A stretch of 64,000 nucleotides of DNA from Pseudomonas paeninsulae. GTDB taxonomy: Bacteria > Pseudomonadota > Gammaproteobacteria > Pseudomonadales > Pseudomonadaceae. Position 1 is the first letter of the stretch; the number at the start of each line of letters is the position of its first letter. A model generated the notes under the pieces. It saw nothing but the letters and a program-made list of their open reading frames with translations. It had not been told where the DNA came from and ran no database searches. A program made the translations under genes and the position numbers. The stretch spans positions 3,956,501 through 4,020,500 of the forward strand of contig NZ_CP141799.1 of assembly GCF_035621475.1 (NCBI RefSeq), read 5' to 3'. Positions 1 to 9,540 of the stretch are shown here, one piece after another.

Positions 1-108
1 CAAGGGCTGCGCAAGCCGGTCAACGACCTGTCGCGCGGCGCGCTGGTCGACGACATCGTCTACACCATCGCTCTGACGGCGATTCAGGCGGCGAATTTGG
101 CCAATTAA
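1..108 (+). CDS. C-terminal end of an unidentified protein (partial)
   Basis: The first frame is open from base 1 to the TAA at 106-108 and gives 35 residues ending in [13 protein letters not shown]. Codon use is typical coding sequence for this genome. The start lies before the window. The tail looks like a soluble helical C-terminus, but I do not recognise the family and propose no function. The following 248 bases to the acyltransferase hold no convincing gene. Confidence 0.6.
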   Translation, partial: QGLRKPVNDLSRGALVDDIVYTIALTAIQAANLAN

Positions 109-356
109 CACGCCGATTAGTCATCGTAACAGGCGAGATCAGCATCCCCAAAAACGCCAGACCCGGCATGGCCATTGGTGTTGTGCCAAGGGCCCATGCG
201 CTGCAAAGCACCGTTCGATGCGGCGGTAGCGGGCCTTGCAGTTCAGCTGGCAATCGTTAACATCGGCCTCCAAACAAGCCCGCGCCGATCAAAAAAGCGG
301 GTATCCCCCCGATTCGAGGCGATCCTATCGCCTCTTTGCCGAAGGCGCCCGCCCCC

Positions 357-1265
357 ATGCTGTCCTTTCTGCCTAGCCGCGTACGCGGCACCCTTGCGGC
401 CCTGTTGCTCTTCGTAAATACCCTGATCTGGTGCTGGTTTCTGTTTATCGCCGCACTGGTCAAGCTGTGCTTACCGTTCAAGCCGGTGCGCAAAACCTGT
501 AATCGGGTGCTCAACTGGGTGGCGGAAGCCTGGATTTCCTGCAACAGCGGCTGGATGTGGCTGACCCAAAAAACCCAGTGGGACCTGCAGGGCCGCGAGC
601 AACTGAAGTATGACGGCTGGTACCTGGTCACCAGCAATCACCAGAGCTGGGTCGATATCCTCGCACTGCAACACACGCTGAACCGGCGCATGCCGTTTTT
701 CAAATTCTTCCTCAAGCAGGAGTTGATCTGGGTACCGGTGATTGGTCTGTGCTGGTGGGCGCTGGATTTCCCTTTCATGAAGCGCTACTCAAAAACCTAT
801 CTGGCCAAACATCCGGAGAAGAAAGGCCAGGACACCCTGACCACGCGCAAGGCCTGCGAAAAATTCCGTGACGTACCGGTGGCCGTGTTCAACTTCCTCG
901 AAGGCACCCGATTTACCCAGGCCAAGCATGATCAGCAAAACTCACCTTTCCGTTACCTGCTCAAGCCTAAAGCTGGCGGAATCGCCTACGTCCTGGACGC
1001 CATGGGCAGCCAGCTCAAGTCCATAGTGAACATCACCATCCACTACCCTGCCGGCAACCCGGGTTTTTGGGCCTTTCTCTGCGGTGAAGTGCCCAAGGTG
1101 GTGATTCGTTACCAGCGCCAGGACATTCCCCAGGAGTTCCTCGGCAAGGATTACCTCTCCGACGAGGCCTACCGCCTGGCGTTCCAGCAATGGATCAATC
1201 AGCTGTGGCAGGAGAAAGACGCCACTCTGGCAGATTTGCATCGGCAGTACGCCACGCCCCAGTAG
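357..1265 (+). CDS. 1-acyl-sn-glycerol-3-phosphate acyltransferase family protein (YihG/PlsC-like)
   Basis: This is a membrane-associated acyltransferase of the PlsC superfamily, 302 residues from the ATG at 357; an upstream TTG at 336 is possible. One or two hydrophobic segments lie in the first 45 residues. The catalytic HX4D motif is NHQSWVD at about residue 98, and the acceptor-site motif appears as FNFLEGTR at about 186. The length and the internal FMKRY and KAGGIAYV segments resemble the long YihG-type subgroup (E. coli YihG; P. aeruginosa PA3267 from memory) rather than housekeeping PlsC of about 250 residues. The likely role is acylation of a lysophospholipid at the inner membrane, with the exact substrate unknown. 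It is a single gene and ends 21 bases before the convergent regulator gene. Confidence 0.85.
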   Translation: MLSFLPSRVRGTLAALLLFVNTLIWCWFLFIAALVKLCLPFKPVRKTCNRVLNWVAEAWISCNSGWMWLTQKTQWDLQGREQLKYDGWYLVTSNHQSWVDILALQHTLNRRMPFFKFFLKQELIWVPVIGLCWWALDFPFMKRYSKTYLAKHPEKKGQDTLTTRKACEKFRDVPVAVFNFLEGTRFTQAKHDQQNSPFRYLLKPKAGGIAYVLDAMGSQLKSIVNITIHYPAGNPGFWAFLCGEVPKVVIRYQRQDIPQEFLGKDYLSDEAYRLAFQQWINQLWQEKDATLADLHRQYATPQ

Positions 1266-1286
1266 CTCAACCGTACAAGGGCACGC

Positions 1287-3440
1287 TTATGCAGCGGGCG
1301 GTTGACTGAATGGTAACGGCAGCGCTGACCAGTCCAGTTGCTCGGGGAATTGCTGCGCTTGCGCGGCAGACAACCCTGGCGCAACCAGGAACCCCTGCAT
1401 GATGGCGCACTGGTGAGCCACCAGCCAGTCGCGCTGGGCCATGGTTTCCACCCCCTCGGCGATGACTTCCAGGCCCAGATGCCGGCCCAGATCGATGATG
1501 GTGCTGACCACGGCCGCATCGCGCGGAGAGTCGAGCATATTGGCGATAAACAGCCGGTCGATCTTCAGGGTGTCCAGCTCGAAGTGGCGCAGGTAGGCCA
1601 AGGATGAATAGCCGGTACCGAAGTCGTCGATGGCGACCTTCACGCCCAGCGTGCGCAACTGCTGCAGCTGCTTCTGGGTGGCCGCCACATCCTGCATCAA
1701 CGCGCTTTCGGTGACCTCGACCTCCAGCTGCGTCGGTTCCAAGTGATGTTCTTGCAACACCCGACGCAAGTCATCGACCAACTGGGGCATGCCGAACTGA
1801 ACGGGGCTGACATTCAGGCTGAGCACCAATTCATGGGCAAAACACTGGCTCATGCTGCTGCGCTGCTGGGCCCCCTGGCGAAAAATCCAGCCGCCCAGAC
1901 GGTTGATCAGACGGGTTTCCTCCAGCAACGGAATAAACACGCTGGGGCCCACGGTACCGGCGACCGGATGCTCCCAGCGCAGCAATCCCTCGAAGCCGCG
2001 CAAGCGTCCGCTGTCGAGATACACCTGCGGTTGATAGACCAAGCGAAAATCATCGTGCTCGATCGCCGTGCGCAAACCCTCCTCGAGCATCAACCGGGAA
2101 CGCGCCCGCCCATTCATTTCCGGCAGGAAAAACCGGTACTGTTGGCGCCCCGCACGCTTGGCCTCGTACATCGCCATGTCCGCAGCCTGCAATAATTCGT
2201 CCACGGTCTGCCCGCACTCGGGGAAGCAGGCAATCCCCACGCTGGCACCGAGGGTGAACTCAACCCCATTCAGGTTATGTCGCACCGAAACCTGCTCGAT
2301 CAACTTCTCGGCTATCCGTGCTGCATCTTCGGGGTGGCCCAGACCATCAATTAACACGGTAAATTCATCACCGCCCATGCGCGCCAGCGTGTCGTAGGGC
2401 CGCAGGCTGACTTTCAATTGCTCGCCGACCAGCCGCAGCACCTGGTCGCCCGCGTCATGACCGAGCGAGTCGTTGATGCGCTTGAAACCGTCCAGATCGA
2501 GATAGAGCACCGCCATACCACGACCACTGCGTTTGCTGCGTGAGAGTGCTGACTCCATGGCCAGGTAAAAGCCACGTCGGTTGATCAACCCGGTCAAGGC
2601 ATCGGTGATCGCCAATGACTCCAGCTGATTATGCAGATTGCGCACGACCGACATGTCCAGGGCAATGATCACCATGGCCTTCTGCAGTCGAGGTAAAGGA
2701 GAGCAGGACAGGGCCACCGGCACGCCTTCACCAGTGTGCAGGCGGAGGCTCGCGTCGTGCAGGCGGTAGGTTTCCTGGCGCCGCCAGGCCTGATAGAACG
2801 CCGACTCGCCCCAGGCGCAATCGACCTCGGGGGTCAGCAGCCAGGACAGCATCGCAGTGCCTTCCAGATCACTCACCGAGCAGTGCAGCATCTGCGCCAT
2901 TGCAGGGTTGGCAAAACTGATCAGGCCCGTTTCGCCGACCACCACGATACCCTCTGCGGCATTATCCAGCACCGAGGCATTGAAGGCCCGCGCACTATCC
3001 AATTGCTGGGTCAGCTGCAAGAGATCGCTGCGATTGCGCTCAAGGCCGAGCAGGGAGTGAATCTTCTGACGCAGCACCTGCGGCTCGAAGGGTTTCAGCA
3101 TGAAATCCACCGCACCAGTAGCGTAGCCCTGGAGCACGGCATCCTGGGTTTGCGAGATGGCCGAGACAAAGATAATCGGCGTGAAGCGTGTCCGCGGGTT
3201 GCCACGCATCAACCGCGCTACTTCGAAGCCATCCATATACGGCATCTGCACATCCAGGAGCACCAATCCGACATGCTCCTCCAGCATGCATTGCAAGGCG
3301 GCCTCACCGGAGCTGACGCAACGTAACTGCCAATCGCCCTCCTCCAGCAGCGCCTCCATTGCCACGAGGTTTTCCGGACGATCATCCACCACCAGAAGGA
3401 CCTGAGTTCTTCGTGCGGCTTTAATCTGCGCCTGAGCCAT
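1287..3440 (-). CDS. Response regulator with PAS, GGDEF and EAL domains (c-di-GMP turnover)
   Basis: This 717-residue protein begins at the ATG at 3440, which follows an AAGGAG ribosome site; an earlier in-frame ATG at 3506 would overlap the kinase gene. In order it has a receiver domain (residues 13-130, phosphoacceptor D63 in VLLDVQMP, K in LKPF), a PAS domain (about 150-280), a GGDEF domain and an EAL domain. The cyclase site RMGGDEF is intact, and RPYD lies five residues before it, fitting the product-inhibition I-site RxxD. The EAL signature reads EGLLRW, but the metal and catalytic residues (NVSP, EVTES, DDFGTGYSS, KIDR, AEGVET) are present, so both activities are plausible. The gene follows the hybrid kinase by 49 bases on the same strand. 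Inference: the kinase phosphorylates D63 and sets c-di-GMP output. Confidence 0.92.
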   Translation of the reverse strand: MAQAQIKAARRTQVLLVVDDRPENLVAMEALLEEGDWQLRCVSSGEAALQCMLEEHVGLVLLDVQMPYMDGFEVARLMRGNPRTRFTPIIFVSAISQTQDAVLQGYATGAVDFMLKPFEPQVLRQKIHSLLGLERNRSDLLQLTQQLDSARAFNASVLDNAAEGIVVVGETGLISFANPAMAQMLHCSVSDLEGTAMLSWLLTPEVDCAWGESAFYQAWRRQETYRLHDASLRLHTGEGVPVALSCSPLPRLQKAMVIIALDMSVVRNLHNQLESLAITDALTGLINRRGFYLAMESALSRSKRSGRGMAVLYLDLDGFKRINDSLGHDAGDQVLRLVGEQLKVSLRPYDTLARMGGDEFTVLIDGLGHPEDAARIAEKLIEQVSVRHNLNGVEFTLGASVGIACFPECGQTVDELLQAADMAMYEAKRAGRQQYRFFLPEMNGRARSRLMLEEGLRTAIEHDDFRLVYQPQVYLDSGRLRGFEGLLRWEHPVAGTVGPSVFIPLLEETRLINRLGGWIFRQGAQQRSSMSQCFAHELVLSLNVSPVQFGMPQLVDDLRRVLQEHHLEPTQLEVEVTESALMQDVAATQKQLQQLRTLGVKVAIDDFGTGYSSLAYLRHFELDTLKIDRLFIANMLDSPRDAAVVSTIIDLGRHLGLEVIAEGVETMAQRDWLVAHQCAIMQGFLVAPGLSAAQAQQFPEQLDWSALPLPFSQPPAA

Positions 3441-3489
3441 GTACCACTCCTTGGGGTGAACAACCTGTGCCTGCATGAGCCCCAGCCGA

Positions 3490-6400
3490 TCAGGGCCGAT
3501 CATCAAGCAATGCAGCAGCGGCGGACGCTCTAAACGGCACTTCGCTGCTACTTAGCCAGTGCAGCAGTGTGCCGAGCAGCTCATCGCGGCTGATCGGCTT
3601 GGCCAGATAATCATCGGCGCCGGCGGCGATGCATTTGTCCCGATCGCCCTTCATCGCATGGGCAGTCAGGGCGATGATCGGGATGCTGCAGTGATGCTCC
3701 TGCTTGAGCAGGCGAGTTGCGGTGTAACCGTCCATATTAGGCATGGCCATATCCATCAGGATCAGGTCGAAAGGCTCTTGCGGGTAACGCTCGATGGCCT
3801 CCAGTCCATCCTTGGCCGAGCTGCTCTTGATCCCAACCTCATCGAGCAACGCAGTCATGGCGTAGACATTGCGTACATCGTCATCCACCAGCAACACTCT
3901 CCGCCCCGCCAGCGGCTGGCTGAGCGACTGTACAAGCGGGCCCTGGACGGGATCGCGCACACTGCCAAGGAAGCCCTGCACGGCCAGTCCCAGCTCCCGC
4001 ATATCCTCACCGTGCTTGCGCACCACCACTGCGGAATAACGCCTGAGCCGCTGCAGCGCCTGTTGCGCAACGTCCACACCGGTATTGATCACCACCCGAG
4101 TACCATTCAGCGGGCGCTGACGGTCCAGGCTATCCAACAGCTCGAAACCATCCTGATCGGGCAGGTCGAGATCGATCACCAGGGCCGCGAATTGTCCTGC
4201 AGCATAGGCAGCGCAGGCTTCCTCGCCGGTGCTGCAGGTGATCACGGCAAACCCCAGCTGTTGCAGGTGCTCACGGTAATGCTCGCGCTCAACCTCGACG
4301 TCCTCCACCAGCAGCAGCGTCTGGGCCAAGGGTCGGGCGCTGCCCTGCAGCTCGATGAAGACCTGCTCAAGGTCCTCGCGATCGATGGGTTTAACCAGGT
4401 AGTGGGTACCGTCATCATTCCAGCCGACCGGCTGCGGCACGCAGGAAATGATGTTCACCGGCGTACTGCGGTTGCTGGCCTGGCCGCGCAAACGGCGAAA
4501 CAGCTGCCAGCCACTGATATCCGGGAGCAGGATATCCAGGATCACTGCGCTGAAAGGCTCCTCCTCCAGCAACTTGAGCGCTTGCAAGCCCGTACGGCAA
4601 TGCACGCTGGTGAAACCATGGGCATGCGCCGCCTCGATGATCACCGTAGCGAAGTTGGGATCATCTTCGATGATGAGAACCGCCGGCCCCACGCCGCTTC
4701 GCTGCGCGGGTTCAGTAGCGCCAGCGCCCTCGACCGGCGCCTCCACGCGCACCGGCAGACGCAGGATGAAGCAGGAACCTTGCGCGGGCGCACTTTGCAG
4801 GCTCATCTCGCCGCCCATGGCCTGCACCAACTGCCGGGTGATCGCCAGCCCCAGCCCGGTACCGCCAAAACGGCGACTGGTGGAACCGTCGATTTGCTGA
4901 AACGCCTGAAAAATCTGCTCATGCTGTTCGGCTGCGATGCCGATACCGGTATCGCGTACGCTGAAGAGCAACTGCATGCTCGGCTCGTCACCACCGCCTG
5001 GCTCGCAGGTGACTGTCAGGTTCACTTCACCCTGCTCGGTAAACTTGAAGGCATTGGACAGCAAATTACGCAGAATCTGCTGCAACCGCGCACGGTCTGT
5101 GTGCACCACCCGTGGCACCTCGGCCCCCAGCGTGGAGTGCAGGCGCAAGCCCTTGAGCTCGGCCAGAGGCCGCATGCTGGCATCCAGCTCTACCAGTAGT
5201 TCCTGCAGATTCAGCGGCTCCAGCTTGAGGTCGATGTGTCCGGACTCGACTTTGGCCAAATCGAGGATGCTGTTGATCAACTGCAGCAGATCGCTGCCGG
5301 CGCGGTGGACAATGTCGGCGTGCTTGACCTGCTTCTCCGTGAGAGTGGCGCCGCGGTTCAGACGCAGTTGATCGCTGAGGATCAGGATGCTGTTGAGTGG
5401 GGTGCGCAATTCATGCGACATGTTGGCCAAAAATTCGGACTTGTAGCGGCTGGCCAGGGTCAACTGCTCGGCCTGGTCGCGTAGGCGTTGCTCCGCGGCC
5501 TTGCGCTCACTGATGTCAATAATCACCGCCTGCACCAGCGCTTCCTCGCCACTACGGATCGGCGAAAGTCTCACCTCAAGAGGAATCAAACGACCATCGC
5601 GGTGTTGGCCGAACAGCTCGCGGTTGCTGCCCATGCGCCGCCGCTCGGGGTCGTCCTGGTAGCCGCGGCGGACCCCCACATGCGCCTCGCGCTGTTCTTG
5701 CGGTACAAGTTTTTCCACCGGCTGACCAAGCAGCGCCTGACGCGTATAGCCGAACATCTGCTCGGTCTGCTGGTTGACCATGGCAATCTGCCCAGCACTG
5801 TCAATCAGGACAATCGAGTTGGGCGACGCCTCAACCACTAGACGAAAGCGTTCTTCGGCACTTTTACGTGCCCTCAAGTCGATCAAATTGAGTACGTAAG
5901 TGGCCCCCTTCGACTCTGCCAACACACTCAAACTCAGCGTCACGGGCACACTGATGCCACTGTCTCGACGCGCCTCATAATCATTGCCCAACAGCGGGCT
6001 ATCGCCTTTAGCTGCCAGCTCGCCGAAGTCATCCAGCTTTGGCAGGAAGCGCCGCACTCGCTCACCCATCAGGGCTGCGGCTGGGCACTCAAGCAGCTCA
6101 GCGGCGCTGCGGTTAGCCATTTCGATGCGCCCTTCGGCATTGCAGAGCAGGGTCGCGACCGGCAGTTGCTCGATCAGCAGGCGGAAACGTTCTTCGCGCT
6201 CACCTAATTGTCGGGTCGCCAACCGGTTAGCATTCAACTCGCGCTCGCGCAGGTACAGGTAACCGCCGATCAATAGCGCCAACAAGCCGCTGGCAATCAG
6301 CCCCATCCACAAGCTGAAGGTCCGGCTTCGACTACCCATGGCCGCTTCGTAATCTGCGGTGCTGCCTACCTCCAGCACCCAAGTTCGCCCGAACAGTGGC

Positions 6401-7260
6401 AACTCAAGGGTCTGCCGCAGACGTGACGGCAACGCGGCGGCCGGCTGATTGGCACTCAGCAGATCGGTGTCCAGCGCGGACAAGTCCTTGATCGTGATAT
6501 CGAATAGGCGACTCTGTGGTCCGAGAATCCCCGCCATCAGGTCGTGGCTACGAAACGCCCCGTAGACAAAGCCAAGTAATGCCGCGCGGCGTTCCTCCAC
6601 GCTGCTCAACGGCATACCCGCCTGAAACACCGGCAGGTACAGCATCACCCCGCCCTGCACATCCGCCTCGGTTTCCTGCTTGAGGGTGAGCGGCGCTGTC
6701 AGGGCCGCGGCACCACTACTCAGAGCTTGTTCAATCGCTGCCCGGCGCACGGATTCGCTGAACATGTCATAGCCCAGGGCTCGACGATTGCGCCAGTCGT
6801 GCGGACTGATGTAATTGATCAGCACATACTCATCACGCGGATCGGGAGGAAACACCCGGTAGTCGCTACGCCCGGCTGACTGGACGCCAGCCAGGAAATC
6901 GTCGAGCTGCTCCTGCTTCAGGTAGCGCGCCCAACCCAGCGCCTGCATGCCGGGATAGCGATCCTGCAACTGCAGCTGATCGACTGCCCGCTCCCACTCC
7001 TGATACGAGACACTCTCACTGCCGAGCAGTAGACCGGACATGCCACGCAAGACCATTTCATAGCCACGCATGCGGGTAACCACCCGCTGCCCGATATCTT
7101 GCGCCTCGAGCTGAAATCGTTGCTGAACACCCTCCTGGTAACGGGCTTCTAAACTCTGCCACAACCAGACGCTCAGTGCGCCGAACCCCAACAATAACGC
7201 CAGGGTGACCCCGAGCGGCAGTCGGTATTTTTGGGAAATAGTACTAGATCTGTCATCCAT
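3490..7260 (-). CDS. CHASE-type hybrid sensor histidine kinase with two PAS and three receiver domains
   Basis: This is a 1256-residue inner-membrane kinase. A membrane helix at about 15-35 and another at 317-337 bracket a periplasmic sensor that resembles a CHASE domain (GWARYL, PPDPRDEYVLINYISP, FSESVRRAAIEQAL). Two PAS domains follow (about 355-465 and 470-590), then HisKA with H616 in NMSHELRTPLNS, and the ATPase domain with N-box RNLLSNAFKFT, G1 DTGIGI and G2 GGTGLGLAI. Three receivers follow with phosphoacceptors D909, D1030 and D1170. The middle receiver is the most divergent: its region around RKHGE replaces the usual KP. No HPt domain is visible, so the partner may be the last receiver or the downstream GGDEF-EAL regulator. 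CHASE domains bind small molecules; the ligand here is unknown. Confidence 0.93.
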   Translation of the reverse strand: MDDRSSTISQKYRLPLGVTLALLLGFGALSVWLWQSLEARYQEGVQQRFQLEAQDIGQRVVTRMRGYEMVLRGMSGLLLGSESVSYQEWERAVDQLQLQDRYPGMQALGWARYLKQEQLDDFLAGVQSAGRSDYRVFPPDPRDEYVLINYISPHDWRNRRALGYDMFSESVRRAAIEQALSSGAAALTAPLTLKQETEADVQGGVMLYLPVFQAGMPLSSVEERRAALLGFVYGAFRSHDLMAGILGPQSRLFDITIKDLSALDTDLLSANQPAAALPSRLRQTLELPLFGRTWVLEVGSTADYEAAMGSRSRTFSLWMGLIASGLLALLIGGYLYLRERELNANRLATRQLGEREERFRLLIEQLPVATLLCNAEGRIEMANRSAAELLECPAAALMGERVRRFLPKLDDFGELAAKGDSPLLGNDYEARRDSGISVPVTLSLSVLAESKGATYVLNLIDLRARKSAEERFRLVVEASPNSIVLIDSAGQIAMVNQQTEQMFGYTRQALLGQPVEKLVPQEQREAHVGVRRGYQDDPERRRMGSNRELFGQHRDGRLIPLEVRLSPIRSGEEALVQAVIIDISERKAAEQRLRDQAEQLTLASRYKSEFLANMSHELRTPLNSILILSDQLRLNRGATLTEKQVKHADIVHRAGSDLLQLINSILDLAKVESGHIDLKLEPLNLQELLVELDASMRPLAELKGLRLHSTLGAEVPRVVHTDRARLQQILRNLLSNAFKFTEQGEVNLTVTCEPGGGDEPSMQLLFSVRDTGIGIAAEQHEQIFQAFQQIDGSTSRRFGGTGLGLAITRQLVQAMGGEMSLQSAPAQGSCFILRLPVRVEAPVEGAGATEPAQRSGVGPAVLIIEDDPNFATVIIEAAHAHGFTSVHCRTGLQALKLLEEEPFSAVILDILLPDISGWQLFRRLRGQASNRSTPVNIISCVPQPVGWNDDGTHYLVKPIDREDLEQVFIELQGSARPLAQTLLLVEDVEVEREHYREHLQQLGFAVITCSTGEEACAAYAAGQFAALVIDLDLPDQDGFELLDSLDRQRPLNGTRVVINTGVDVAQQALQRLRRYSAVVVRKHGEDMRELGLAVQGFLGSVRDPVQGPLVQSLSQPLAGRRVLLVDDDVRNVYAMTALLDEVGIKSSSAKDGLEAIERYPQEPFDLILMDMAMPNMDGYTATRLLKQEHHCSIPIIALTAHAMKGDRDKCIAAGADDYLAKPISRDELLGTLLHWLSSSEVPFRASAAAALLDDRP

Positions 7261-7390
7261 GAGCGTTCCACGTTATATCCATAACGGGCAGCCACACCGC
7301 TGCCCCTCGCGGAGGCTTTCAAAGCCCTCGAGAGCATAGTAGTCAGAAATTGGAGAACCGGCCTTGTGCCAGCAGAGATTTACTAGGTGG

Positions 7391-7432
7391 CGTCCCCAAC
7401 AAGCCACCAGCGCAACAGGCTTGTTGGGGACG
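7391..7432 (-). terminator. Hairpin downstream of the OmpA-like gene
   Basis: The two arms, 7391-7405 and 7418-7432, are perfect 15-base inverted complements (CGTCCCCAACAAGCC against its reverse complement) around a 12-base loop. The hairpin starts 8 bases past the stop of the OmpA-like gene. It has no clear T run on either side, so it may act as an mRNA 3' stabiliser or a weak terminator. Confidence 0.6.
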
Positions 7433-7440
7433 AGAGTGGC

Positions 7441-8097
7441 TTACTGCGGGCGCAAATTGATCTCGACGCGGCGATTCTGCGCGCGGCCGGCATCGCTGGC
7501 GTTGCTGGCGATCGGCTGGTTCGGCCCGGCACCGTAGGACGAAATCCGCTGTGCTGGCACGCCGTTACTGGTCAGGTACGACGCGACGCTTTGCGCGCGG
7601 CGATTCGACAGATTCTGATTCAGTTCTAGCGAACCGGTGCTGTCGGTGTGGCCGACGATGTCGATGCCGTTCTTGTCGAACTCCTTGAAGACTGTGACCA
7701 GCGAATTGAGGGTCGCGTAGAAACTGCTGGAAACATCCGACGAGTTGCTGGCGAAGGTGATATTGCCCGGCATGATCAACTTCAGATCATCGCCATTGCG
7801 CTGCACCTGCACACCAGTGCCTTGCAGGGTCTGGCGCAACTTGGCTTCTTGCGTGTCGGCGTAATAACCATAGCCACCGCCTGCGGCGCCACCCACTGCC
7901 GCGCCAATCAGCGCGCCTTTGCCCCGGTCTTTCTTGCTCGAAGTGGCGGCACCAATTACCGCGCCGGTTACAGCACCTATACCGCCGTAGATCCCGGCTT
8001 TACCGGCTTCACGTTCGCCGGTGTAAGGATTGGTGGTACAGCCAGCCAGAAGGGTAATGCCCGCTGCTGCAAATGCCAGATTGCGCCATTTAGTCAT
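7441..8097 (-). CDS. OmpA-family outer-membrane lipoprotein (YiaD-like)
   Basis: This 218-residue protein starts at the ATG at 8097, preceded by AAGGAATAACC. The N-terminus is a lipoprotein signal with lipobox LLAGC (Cys at about 20). A glycine-rich stretch (about 36-80: GGIGAVTGAVIGAATS, GAAVGGAAGGGYGYY) resembles the YMGG or glycine-zipper modules of related lipoproteins. The C-terminal 110 residues form an OmpA peptidoglycan-binding domain (IDIVGHTDSTG, NQNLSNRRAQSVASYL, NRRVEINL). The known role of the family is to link the outer membrane to peptidoglycan through meso-diaminopimelate. It is monocistronic and followed by a strong hairpin. Confidence 0.93.
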   Translation of the reverse strand: MTKWRNLAFAAAGITLLAGCTTNPYTGEREAGKAGIYGGIGAVTGAVIGAATSSKKDRGKGALIGAAVGGAAGGGYGYYADTQEAKLRQTLQGTGVQVQRNGDDLKLIMPGNITFASNSSDVSSSFYATLNSLVTVFKEFDKNGIDIVGHTDSTGSLELNQNLSNRRAQSVASYLTSNGVPAQRISSYGAGPNQPIASNASDAGRAQNRRVEINLRPQ

Positions 8098-8210
8098 GGT
8101 TATTCCTTTGTTATTGCGTGTTGTGACAGATCTTGATCGGAGTTTTCGAAATCGGATCTGACCTTAAGTTCCTCACCAGCTTAGCAAGATCTGCCACGAT
8201 GAATTGCCAA

Positions 8211-8855
8211 TCATGCCCGCACGAATGGGTTCTCGCGCATTTCATCGCCCAACCGGGTCTGCGCCCCATGTCCGGTAATCACGGTGGCGTCCTCGTCAAG
8301 ACTGTACAGGCGCTGCTTGATCGAGCGTTCGATCGTGGCGTAGTCGCCGCCCCACAGATCGGTACGACCGATACCCCGACGGAACAAGGTATCACCGGCG
8401 ATCAGCAACTTGTCCTGGGGGAACCAGAAACTCATCGACCCCGGTGTATGCCCCGGCGTGTGCAGCGCCACACCGCAACCGCAGTCCAGCGCCTGATCGT
8501 CGACCAACCACTGATCTGGCGCGGGCACCGGCACATAGGGCACGCCGAACATGCGGCATTGCATTTCCAGGCTATCCCAGAGGAACTGATCTTCCTTATG
8601 CAGGTGCAGGGTCGCGCCGGTCTTCTCCTTCATCTGCCCGGAGGCGAGGAAATGATCCAGATGAGCATGGGTGTGGATGATGCTCACCACTTTGAGGCCA
8701 TGGGCCTCCAGACGCGCCATGATCAGCTCGGGATTGCCACCGGGATCGACCACGATCGCCTTCTTGGTCACGGGGTCACCGATGATCGTGCAGTTGCACT
8801 GCAAAGGCCCGACGGGGAAGGTTTCGCGGATTAGCGCGGTCTTTGTGGCGTCCAT
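8211..8855 (-). CDS. Metallo-beta-lactamase-fold hydrolase (YcbL/glyoxalase II-like)
   Basis: This 214-residue protein has a good GGAG site before the ATG at 8855. The zinc-binding signature HTHAHLDH is at about 61-68, with further ligands in HTPGHTPGS and AGDTLF and a final TGHG. It lacks the C-terminal substrate domain of classical glyoxalase II (about 250 residues), which places it with short YcbL-type enzymes. Those often have glyoxalase II or related thioesterase activity; the substrate here is not shown. It is cytoplasmic, with no signal peptide. It sits next to the integrase remnant, and I see no tRNA there that could have been an attachment site. Confidence 0.85.
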   Translation of the reverse strand: MDATKTALIRETFPVGPLQCNCTIIGDPVTKKAIVVDPGGNPELIMARLEAHGLKVVSIIHTHAHLDHFLASGQMKEKTGATLHLHKEDQFLWDSLEMQCRMFGVPYVPVPAPDQWLVDDQALDCGCGVALHTPGHTPGSMSFWFPQDKLLIAGDTLFRRGIGRTDLWGGDYATIERSIKQRLYSLDEDATVITGHGAQTRLGDEMRENPFVRA

Positions 8856-8905
8856 GGGTACTCCTGCAGGGTTGATGGCACAATTTTGGCACAGTGCGAT
8901 TGAAG

Positions 8906-9350
8906 ATGGCGACGCTCAGGAAGAAAGGCCCTTACCAGTGGCACGCCCAAATCAGGCGTAAAGGGTGGCCCCAACAGACCCGCACATTCAATACCCAGGC
9001 AGAGGGAAAAATCTGGGCGACAATGATCGAGCGGGAAATGGATCAGGGCTCGTTCGTCAATCGCAGCGAAGTCGAAACCACCACCTTCGGCGAAGCCAGC
9101 GAACGCTACTCTCGCGAAATCACCTGCAATAGGCGCAGCAACGCCGCCGAGCTGTCGCGCCTCACTGCCCTGCTCCGTCACCCACCGGCCTGTCGTGCAC
9201 TCGCCATCTGCCGAGGCAGCCGATATGCCGGTTTACCGTGACGAGGGCCTTGCACAAGGCATGGCAGCCGCCACCGTCCGCCGCGAGCTAGCACTGATCT
9301 CCCACGTATTAACCATTGCTCGTAAAGAGTTTTGCCGATGCCGTGGACTA
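8906..9350 (+). pseudogene. Phage-type tyrosine integrase, decayed N-terminal fragment
   Basis: The frame from the ATG at 8906 reads MATLRKKGPYQWHAQIRRKG, a typical arm-binding start of phage-like integrases, and continues through the start of the core-binding domain to about 9215. It then needs a +1 shift: the next frame carries YRDEGLAQGMAAATVRRELA and SHVLTIARKEF, which belong to the same domain. A further break follows at about 9330. The catalytic domain with R-HxxR-Y is absent. It is therefore a dead remnant about 445 bases long. The 120 bases after it (to about 9470) have no recognisable gene. Confidence 0.8.
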
Positions 9351-9472
9351 CGCCAGGGCTGCATACGAACAAGGCATGAGCGCACACCTAAGCGTCAAGC
9401 GCGTGTCACAAAAAAACATTGAGCGGCAACGTGCAGAAGACAGCGTCCTGCTCGACCTGCGCGTCCACGACT

Positions 9473-9540
9473 TGAATCCCCCCCGATTTCCTAGACACTT
9501 TCCAAGCTCAATAAATGTTGCGTTTCGAACTCTACCGGGG
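9473..9540 (-). mobile_element. Right end of an IS3-family element with the last codons of its transposase
   Basis: Bases 9473-9499 read like an IS3-family terminal repeat (TGAATCCCCCCC then GATTTCCTAGACAC). On the minus strand the reading frame ends at a TAG inside that repeat after the residues PVEFETQHLLSLESV, which resemble the tail of IS3 OrfB transposases. No other part of such an element was found nearby. The family call rests on recalled motif style, not a search. Confidence 0.5.

Noticed and set aside
3559-5199. Long plus-strand open frame (546 codons) inside the hybrid kinase gene
   Set aside because: It is antisense to a clear 1256-residue kinase with all motifs, and its His/Gln-rich product is the usual shadow of high-GC coding sequence.
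8906-9350. Active integrative element with attachment site
   Set aside because: The integrase is frameshifted and lacks its catalytic domain. No tRNA gene or flanking direct repeat was seen.
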